Below, one piece after another: positions 5,839 to 10,980 of a DNA stretch of 10,980 bases. The stretch lies in contig DATEMK010000429.1 in assembly GCA_035275625.1 (NCBI GenBank), forward strand, positions 1 through 10,980. The letters run 5' to 3'. Every line of letters begins with the position of its first letter. Positions within the stretch are counted from its first letter, which is position 1. The translations under genes and the position numbers were made by a program. The notes under the pieces were generated by a model, which searched no databases, had not been told where the DNA came from, and saw nothing but the letters and a program-made list of their open reading frames with translations. The stretch is from DATEMK01 sp035275625. GTDB taxonomy: Bacteria; Bacteroidota; Bacteroidia; AKYH767-A; OLB10.

Positions 5839-7380
5839 ATGAAAGAGCTGACGGAAATTGTGAATTTTGTCACATCAGTAATTAAAGTGCATCCTGACCA
5901 TTTGAAAACAGTTCTTGGCAAACAGGGCGACAAGATGCCGGTAAAATTATTTAACGGAATATTAACTGAACAGATCACCACCGATGAGCAGGCAATGAAA
6001 CTGCTTTATGGAAACATTCCCCTTACGGGCAAATACAGGATGTTAAAAGCCCGTTTTAAAGACAGGCTTCTGGATATGGCTTTTTTGGGTGACACTAATC
6101 GCCTGATGAAAACACCTTACAGCCGAAGTCTTTACCAGGCACAACGCAATATTCTTGTTGCGCAACTGCTTATCCAGAAAGACAAGAGGCAGCTTGCGGT
6201 TTCGCTGCTTAAACAGGCTCTGAATACTGCTTTAAATTTTCAGCATCCTGCAATGGCTGTTAATGCCTGCCGCCTGTTATGCTACCATGAAGCTTACAGC
6301 GGAAACGATAAAAACCTTTCTTATTACGAAAATGTTTATGCACACCAGCAGTGCCTTATGCTGAAAGAGATGGAGCTTGAAAGTCTTTATAACAGGATCA
6401 TAGCAAAAGTGGTGCTGTCTGCAGACTATGACAGTAATACCCGACAACTCATCAGCAAAAATTTTGAAAAGGCAACCGGGATTTATAAAAAATATAATTC
6501 GTACAGTATCGCCTTATATTATCATCGGTGTGCCATGCGCTACTATCACAGCCGTGGCAATTTTGAGGAAGTGATCAGGGTATGTCATAAGTTTACTGCA
6601 TATCTTGAAGCAAACATTCATCTGTCACAACCATCACGCGCAGGAGAATTTGCCCTTTATGAAATGGAAAGCTGTATGAGGCTCAAACAATTTGAAAAGG
6701 GAAAATTATGTGCACAACGCTGCCTGAATGATTTTACTCCTTTCAAAACTCCGTGGCTGCAATTCCAGGAATATTATTTCCTGCTTGCTATGCGAACAGG
6801 CAACATCCGCGATGCTTTAGAAATATTTAGTGCGGTCACTTCCTGCTCACAATTTAAAAGGCTGCCTGACATTCAAAAAGAACGGTGGCGAATTCACGAA
6901 GCTTATCTCAATTTTGCATTGCCTGATGAATTGCCGAAAAAACAATTCAATCTTTTTAAATTTCTTAACCAGGTGCCCCTTTCAAACCGCGATAAACCGG
7001 GATATAATTTCAGCATTCTTCTCGCCCAGGTGATCCTGTTGATAAACATTAATGACACAGACAAGCTGATCAATATTGAATTTTCGTTCAGAGAATATTT
7101 GAGACGGAATATTAAAAAAAGCAGCCATCCGCGTCATTATTATTTTGGTGAAATGCTCAGGTTGTTTTTTAAAAACAATTATTCAATGGAAGGAATAAAA
7201 GAACAGGCAGCCGCCTGCCTCAAAAAAATGAATGTAACCCAATCGGGGCAATCACTCGAAGAAACAGAAATAATCCCTTACGAAACACTCTGGCAAATGC
7301 TGGAAGAAAAATGCAAAGTACAACTGGAAAACAGCAAAAACCCGCTGAAAATATCTGTTAAAGCAAGTGTGAAAACCTGA
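5839..7380 (+). CDS. All-helical protein of unknown function (513 aa)
   Basis: No signal peptide, no long hydrophobic segment and no catalytic motif can be seen, so it is probably cytoplasmic. Residues 1-60 form a leader ending in DEQAMKLLYGNI. A conspicuous basic-amphipathic helix, KYRMLKARFKDRLLDMAFL, follows at 65-83. From about 95 to 450 it is a succession of helix pairs with TPR-like spacing and small-residue/aromatic patterns, for example LLIQKDKRQLAVSLLKQAL, YYHSRGNFEEVIRVCHKF and LLAMRTGNIRDALEIF. The C-terminal 50 residues are polar and basic at the very end. I recall similar long helical hypothetical proteins with an L-Y-G...K-Y-R-x-L-K segment in other Bacteroidota but know no function. 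It probably acts as a protein-binding scaffold, by inference only. It has its own -7 box, is divergent from the small-gene run and converges with the beta-barrel gene, 34 bases away. Confidence 0.85.
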   Translation: MKELTEIVNFVTSVIKVHPDHLKTVLGKQGDKMPVKLFNGILTEQITTDEQAMKLLYGNIPLTGKYRMLKARFKDRLLDMAFLGDTNRLMKTPYSRSLYQAQRNILVAQLLIQKDKRQLAVSLLKQALNTALNFQHPAMAVNACRLLCYHEAYSGNDKNLSYYENVYAHQQCLMLKEMELESLYNRIIAKVVLSADYDSNTRQLISKNFEKATGIYKKYNSYSIALYYHRCAMRYYHSRGNFEEVIRVCHKFTAYLEANIHLSQPSRAGEFALYEMESCMRLKQFEKGKLCAQRCLNDFTPFKTPWLQFQEYYFLLAMRTGNIRDALEIFSAVTSCSQFKRLPDIQKERWRIHEAYLNFALPDELPKKQFNLFKFLNQVPLSNRDKPGYNFSILLAQVILLININDTDKLINIEFSFREYLRRNIKKSSHPRHYYFGEMLRLFFKNNYSMEGIKEQAAACLKKMNVTQSGQSLEETEIIPYETLWQMLEEKCKVQLENSKNPLKISVKASVKT

Positions 7381-7414
7381 AGAAAGGAAAAGGAATTCAG
7401 TTATTGATTATTGC

Positions 7415-8221
7415 TTACAGTTTTATTCCTGCTTCCTGGATCTTTAAAAGCTTCCTGCTTCCAACGGGCATAAAAAAATAAGTGAATCCCAAAGAGCAAT
7501 ATGATCCTTTGTTGGTAAATGTGTGCCGATAAGATGTCCCGTCTGCATTGTATTGAATGGAGGATGTAGCAAGAGGAGAAAACCCGAAGTTACCCTGGAG
7601 TGTTATGCTGAGCATGCCACCTTTTTTAAAAACTTTTTCAGTTCCGAATATCCATGTAAAGCTGGCATTGCCCCCGGTGGTGGCATGAGCCTCGTAAGAT
7701 TTTGGATTAGAAATATAACTTCTTATTTGCTCTTCGCTCATTCCTGTCGGGCATTCTAATGGAGAAGTTCTGTATTCACTTCTCCAATTCTTATCAACCA
7801 CATTCAACGCAAACCCTGATCCGGCAATGAATCTTAAATTGCGGCAATTTAATTTTGAGCTGTAAATCATCATCACAGGCATCCGGCTGATGCAGGTGCT
7901 TGTTTTTAGTTCATCAAAATGATCCTTTTCACCTTTCTTCAACGAATAATTTTTTGCAAAAAGATAAGTGAACCCGATTTCGCTGAAATCATAACCGCTT
8001 TGAAGGCTCATCCGGTCACAAAGTTTGTAACGGGCATAAACTCCAAGCCCCCCCGTCTTGTGAGGAGCATTGCTGAACAATGCATTGGCATTTTCCGAAC
8101 CCCCGCTTAATTCTGAAACATTAACTCCGGCTCCGAGCATCACTCCTATGCTCCAGCGGTTTTGACTGTTTGCGATCTGAGCCATTGTGATGATGGCTGC
8201 AACGAGTAGAATCTTTTTCAT
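7415..8221 (-). CDS. Secreted outer-membrane beta-barrel protein, PorT/OMP_b-brl type (268 aa)
   Basis: The start is set at the ATG at 8221. The product then begins MKKILLVAAIITMAQIANSQ, a clear signal peptide with cleavage after about residue 19, and a full promoter lies just upstream. The frame stays open up to 8290, but that longer start would put 23 extra residues in front of the signal peptide and cover the promoter. The mature protein has the pattern of small Bacteroidota barrels: WSIGVMLGAGVNVSEL, GGLGVYARYKL, MSLQSGYDFSEIGFTY, LRFIAGSGFAL, MLSITLQGNFGFSPLAT and a last strand SLGFTYFF. The last strand is followed by an 18-residue basic tail (MPVGSRKLL...GIKL) and not by a terminal aromatic residue. 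Function within the outer membrane is not readable. It is divergent from rpsO. Confidence 0.82.
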   Translation of the reverse strand: MKKILLVAAIITMAQIANSQNRWSIGVMLGAGVNVSELSGGSENANALFSNAPHKTGGLGVYARYKLCDRMSLQSGYDFSEIGFTYLFAKNYSLKKGEKDHFDELKTSTCISRMPVMMIYSSKLNCRNLRFIAGSGFALNVVDKNWRSEYRTSPLECPTGMSEEQIRSYISNPKSYEAHATTGGNASFTWIFGTEKVFKKGGMLSITLQGNFGFSPLATSSIQYNADGTSYRHTFTNKGSYCSLGFTYFFMPVGSRKLLKIQEAGIKL

Positions 8222-8244
8222 GAGATTTGTTTTTTTTACAACAT

Positions 8245-8273
8245 CAAACTTAGATAATTTTTTCAAGTTACAA
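8245..8273 (-). promoter_or_regulatory. Promoter of the beta-barrel gene
   Basis: On the minus strand TTG (8273-8271), 18 bases, then TAAGTTTG (8252-8245): a full match to the Bacteroidota consensus. Transcription from about 8239 leaves a leader of roughly 18 bases to the ATG at 8221 and supports that start. Confidence 0.65.
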
Positions 8274-8285
8274 GTACGAATACAC

Positions 8286-8317
8286 AACAATTTAACAATT
8301 TAACAATTTAGCAATTT
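8286..8317. repeat. Four tandem copies of an 8-bp unit
   Basis: AACAATTT is repeated three times exactly and once as AGCAATTT, in the intergenic region between the divergent beta-barrel and rpsO promoters. I recall similar AACAATTT-like runs between genes in Bacteroidota; copy number is likely to vary between strains. Confidence 0.75.
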
Positions 8318-8358
8318 CCTCCGGCTTCCGGCATCCAATTTCCTCTTTTTATTTCCCC

Positions 8359-8388
8359 TTGTTATTTCCCTAAAACTGATTATCTTTG
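8359..8388 (+). promoter_or_regulatory. Promoter of rpsO
   Basis: TTG (8359-8361), a 19-base spacer and TATCTTTG (8381-8388) followed by C: an ideal Bacteroidota housekeeping promoter. Expected start near 8394 and a leader of about 27 bases, A-rich and without Shine-Dalgarno. Confidence 0.8.
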
Positions 8389-8420
8389 CAATCCTTTATA
8401 AAAAACATTCAAAAATCCAA

Positions 8421-8690
8421 ATGACTCTTACAACAGAAAAGAAAAAAGAAATTTTTAAAAAATTCGGTGGAACAGAGACAAACACCGGTTCGGCAGAAGG
8501 GCAAATAGCCATGTTCACAGAAAGAATCAATGAACTTTCTGATCACATGAAAATACAGCCGAAAGATTACTCAACAGAACGTTCACTAATCCGGCTGGTA
8601 GGAAAAAGAAGAAGCCTGCTCGATTTTCTTCAAAAGAACGACATCGAACGCTACAGGAAAATCATCAACGACCTTGGCATACGAAAGTAA
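8421..8690 (+). CDS. rpsO: 30S ribosomal protein S15
   Basis: The length (89 aa) is exactly that of bacterial S15, which binds the central domain of 16S rRNA early in small-subunit assembly. Family landmarks are present in order: F-x-x-F-G at 12-16, TGSAEGQIA at 22-30, INEL with the following HMK, KDYSTERSL where many bacteria have KDHHSRRGL, LVGKRRSLLDFL at 59-70 and the closing ERYRKIINDLGIRK. The DYSTERS variant is, as I recall, the usual form in Bacteroidota. It has a consensus promoter and is followed by an intrinsic terminator and pnp, the widespread rpsO-pnp arrangement. In E. coli S15 represses its own translation through a leader pseudoknot; the short leader here leaves little room for that. 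Confidence 0.97.
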   Translation: MTLTTEKKKEIFKKFGGTETNTGSAEGQIAMFTERINELSDHMKIQPKDYSTERSLIRLVGKRRSLLDFLQKNDIERYRKIINDLGIRK

Positions 8691-8709
8691 AAACACCGCA
8701 AATAATTTT

Positions 8710-8740
8710 AAAAAGGCAATTTAAGATTGCCTTTTTTTCT
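8710..8740 (+). terminator. Intrinsic terminator after rpsO
   Basis: An 11-bp perfect stem (8710-8720 with 8726-8736; AAAAGGCAAT pairing with ATTGCCTTTT), a 5-base loop TTAAG, and a T-rich tail TTTTTTTCTTTT. It ends 62 bases before pnp. Since no promoter is visible between it and pnp, partial read-through probably supplies pnp. Confidence 0.85.
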
Positions 8741-8771
8741 TTTAAAAAATAATTCCATTTATCAATAATCA

Positions 8772-8786
8772 TCCGCCTCAGGCGGA
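8772..8786. repeat. Short GC-rich palindrome before pnp
   Basis: TCCGCCT-C-AGGCGGA: 7-bp perfect arms around one base, markedly GC-rich in AT-rich surroundings, ending 15 bases before the pnp ATG. I recall this CCGCCT/AGGCGG palindrome as a recurring intergenic motif in some Bacteroidota. It could also be a leader element controlling pnp, since E. coli pnp is autoregulated through its leader hairpin, though with no sequence resemblance. Confidence 0.7.
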
Positions 8787-8801
8787 CAATATCCAATCTA
8801 A

Positions 8802-10961
8802 ATGTCACAAAAACCAATTACAAAAACTTTTCAATTTGAAGACGGACGCGAAATAACTATCGAAACCGGAAAGCTTGCCCGCCAGGCTAATGGCGCTGTT
8901 GTAGTCCGCATGGGCGACTGCATGCTGCTTGCCACAGTAGTCTCCAACAAAGATGCAAAAGAAGGAACCGATTTTTTACCGCTCTCCGTTGATTATCAGG
9001 AAAAATATGCCTCGGTAGGAAGATTTCCTGGGGGATTTTTCAAAAGAGAAGCCCGGCTTTCAGAATATGAAATTTTAATAAGCCGGTTGGTTGACCGCGC
9101 TTTGCGTCCGCTGTTTCCGGATGATTATCATGCTGACACGCAGGTGATGATTACACTTATTTCAGCTGATAAAAATTTTGCACCAGACTGCCTTGCCGGT
9201 CTTGCTGCCTCTGCTGCACTCACGCTTACCGACATCCCGTTTAACGGTCCCATTGCAGAAGTGCGCGTAGGCCGTATAGAAGGAAAATTTAAAATCAATC
9301 CTTCCATCTCCGAAACTGCAACTGCTGATATTGACCTGATCGTTGCAGGAAGCGAACATAATATTATGATGGTGGAAGGCGAGATGAGCGAGGTATCAGA
9401 AGCAGAAATGCTTGAAGCAATAAAATTTGCACATGAAGCAATAAAAAAGTTATGCAAATTCCAATTGGATTTAGCTGAAGCAGCAGGCGGAAAAAAAGCT
9501 TTCCGCGAATACAGTCATGAAATAAATGAAGCTGAATTAAAAGAAGCCATTCACAAAGCTACTTACGATAAAGTTTATGCTGTGGCCAAACTTTGTAACC
9601 CCAACAAAGCGGAACGTAAAGAAGCTTTAGATGCGATTCAAAAAGAATATCTCGAAACCATCCCTGAAGAAGAAAGAGAAAATAAAGAGGGTTTAGTTAA
9701 AAAATATTTTCATGATGTAGTGTATGATGCGGTTCGAAACATGATCCTGCATGACAGCGTCCGCCTTGATGGAAGAAAAACCACCGACATCCGCCCGATA
9801 TGGTCAGAAATCGGTTACCTGCCTTCCACTCACGGTTCTGCCATTTTTACAAGAGGCGAGACACAATCATTGACAACGATAACTCTCGGAACCAAGTTAG
9901 ACGAGCAGTTGATTGACGGAGCCATGTTTGAAGGTTATAATAAATTTATGCTGCATTATAACTTCCCCGCTTTTTCTACAGGTGAAGTAAAACCTAACCG
10001 TGGTTTAGGCAGGCGCGAAGTAGGTCATGGAAATCTTGCCATGCGTTCATTGAAAAAAGTAATGCCGGGCGAAACCGATTGTCCTTATACCATTCGCGTG
10101 GTTTCTGATATTCTTGAATCGAACGGTTCTTCTTCGATGGCAACTGTATGTGCAGGTTCTCTTGCGCTGATGGATGGAGGAGTTAAAATACGCAGCGCTG
10201 TTTCAGGCATTGCGATGGGATTAATTTCGGACGGAAAAGGAAAATTTGCTGTGCTTTCTGATATACTTGGCGATGAAGACCATCTTGGCGATATGGATTT
10301 TAAAGTTACCGGAACACGAAAAGGAATTTGTGCCTGCCAGATGGATTTGAAAGTGGAAGGCCTTCCTTATGAAGTGATGCTGCAGGCATTAGACCAGGCG
10401 AAGAAAGGCCGTTTGCATATTCTTGACGAGATGGATAAAACCATTTCGCAGCCGGCAGCGGATTATAAACCTCATGCACCGCGAATTGAAAAGATGCGTG
10501 TTCCGAAAGAATTTATCGGGGCCATCATCGGACCGGGTGGAAAAATTATCCAGGAAATGCAGCGCGAAACCAATACCGTTATTACTATTGAAGAAGTGGG
10601 CAATGAAGGGTTGGTTGAAATTGCATCAGCTGATAAAGCATCTATTGATAAAGCAATTGCGAAGATCAGAGGCATTGTAACGGTTCCCGAAGTGGGCGAA
10701 GTGTATGAAGGGAAAGTTAAAAACATTATGGCTTTCGGTGCTTTTGTTGAAATACTTCCGGGCAAAGACGGGTTACTTCACATTTCTGAAATTTCGCATG
10801 AACGATTAGCAACTATGGATAACGTTTTTAAAGAAGGTGAAATAATTAAAGTGAAGCTGATTGAAGTGGATTCAAAAACAGGGAAGCTGAAGCTTTCGCG
10901 TAAAGCGCTTTTGCCAAAACCTGAAAGACCGGAAAGAAAGACGGCTGATAAACCGGCTTAA
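8802..10961 (+). CDS. pnp: Polyribonucleotide nucleotidyltransferase (PNPase)
   Basis: A complete 719-residue PNPase, the 3'-5' phosphorolytic exoribonuclease of the RNA degradosome (E. coli 711 aa). Domain order: first RNase PH domain about 10-145 with FPGGFFKREARLSEYE and RLVDRALRPLFP; helical linker to about 300; second, catalytic RNase PH domain about 320-550; KH domain from 565 with G577-P-G-G580; S1 domain about 630-700 (GEVYEGKVKNIMAFGAFVE, DGLLHISEIS). The phosphate-site residues G403-R-R-E-V-G-H-G and S443-S-S are present. So is the metal site, with D493 and D499 in the GDEDHLGDMD segment and K501, equivalent to E. coli D486, D492 and K494. A short basic, proline-rich tail ends the protein. 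The ATG at 8802 has no Shine-Dalgarno. No promoter is seen in the 111 bases after rpsO, so co-transcription is likely. Confidence 0.98.
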   Translation: MSQKPITKTFQFEDGREITIETGKLARQANGAVVVRMGDCMLLATVVSNKDAKEGTDFLPLSVDYQEKYASVGRFPGGFFKREARLSEYEILISRLVDRALRPLFPDDYHADTQVMITLISADKNFAPDCLAGLAASAALTLTDIPFNGPIAEVRVGRIEGKFKINPSISETATADIDLIVAGSEHNIMMVEGEMSEVSEAEMLEAIKFAHEAIKKLCKFQLDLAEAAGGKKAFREYSHEINEAELKEAIHKATYDKVYAVAKLCNPNKAERKEALDAIQKEYLETIPEEERENKEGLVKKYFHDVVYDAVRNMILHDSVRLDGRKTTDIRPIWSEIGYLPSTHGSAIFTRGETQSLTTITLGTKLDEQLIDGAMFEGYNKFMLHYNFPAFSTGEVKPNRGLGRREVGHGNLAMRSLKKVMPGETDCPYTIRVVSDILESNGSSSMATVCAGSLALMDGGVKIRSAVSGIAMGLISDGKGKFAVLSDILGDEDHLGDMDFKVTGTRKGICACQMDLKVEGLPYEVMLQALDQAKKGRLHILDEMDKTISQPAADYKPHAPRIEKMRVPKEFIGAIIGPGGKIIQEMQRETNTVITIEEVGNEGLVEIASADKASIDKAIAKIRGIVTVPEVGEVYEGKVKNIMAFGAFVEILPGKDGLLHISEISHERLATMDNVFKEGEIIKVKLIEVDSKTGKLKLSRKALLPKPERPERKTADKPA

Positions 10962-10965
10962 GAGA

Positions 10966-10980
10966 TTAAGGTTTAATCCC
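10966..10980. repeat. Possible truncated copy of the palindrome seen at 3221-3258
   Basis: TTAAGGTTTAATCCC at the window edge matches TTAAGGTTTA-TCCC at 3221-3234 with one extra A. Only the left arm would be inside the window, so the identification is tentative. Confidence 0.35.

Noticed and set aside
7381..7414. Possible bidirectional terminator between the convergent genes
   Set aside because: No stem longer than a few base pairs and no T-run on either strand.
8222..8290. Longer start of the beta-barrel gene at 8290
   Set aside because: It would place 23 residues before a clear signal peptide and would cover a full consensus promoter at 8245-8273.
9128..9457. Minus-strand frames inside pnp, also 10472-10765
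   Set aside because: Shadows of the highly conserved PNPase frame; serine- and isoleucine-rich translations typical of antisense reading.

Overview
The window reads as an ordinary chromosomal stretch from a member of the Bacteroidota. Three things point there. Several intergenic regions carry the TTG-N18-21-TAnnTTTG promoter signature of that phylum, and start codons mostly lack Shine-Dalgarno sequences. The gene content is typical of the phylum: a BatA/VWA membrane protein next to a dihydroorotase-like gene, a FadL-type porin, an OmpA/PorT-like beta-barrel and orphan cytoplasmic helical proteins. The DNA is AT-rich, with lysine- and asparagine-rich proteins. I see no integrase, transposase, CRISPR array, tRNA or rRNA.

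Layout. Minus strand, 1-4637: a dihydroorotase-like gene cut by the window start (1-1099), a 683-aa BatA/VWA membrane protein (1155-3206) and a FadL/OMPP1-family outer-membrane protein (3342-4637). The dihydroorotase-like gene has its own promoter inside the 3' end of the BatA gene. The BatA gene has a strong palindrome in its leader. Minus strand, 4866-5737: a run of three small genes, namely a putative 60-aa exported peptide (5495-5677), a 49-aa single-span membrane protein (5292-5441) and a lone 111-aa PAS domain (4866-5201). A long 80-bp inverted repeat lies between the last two. The 228 bp between the PAS gene and the FadL gene (4638-4865) hold nothing I can support.

Plus strand, 5839-7380: a 513-aa all-helical protein of unknown function with a good -7 box, preceded by a tandem 8-mer. 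It converges on a 268-aa secreted beta-barrel protein (7415-8221, minus). Plus strand, 8421-10961: the classic rpsO-pnp pair (ribosomal protein S15 and polynucleotide phosphorylase) with a consensus promoter, an intrinsic terminator between the two genes and a small palindrome just before the pnp start.

The most notable points are the following. The dihydroorotase-like protein has lost the HxH metal ligands and a third metal-ligand histidine, while keeping the rest of the fold signature. Two tiny genes sit in a gap that looks empty. The 80-bp inverted repeat overlaps a stop codon. Unrelated palindromes sit 14-15 nt before the start codons of the BatA-like gene and pnp, and what may be another copy of the first one is cut off by the window end. 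I see no clear evidence of a wholly new multi-gene system. The best candidate for unexplained biology is the 4866-7380 block of small genes plus the helical orphan.
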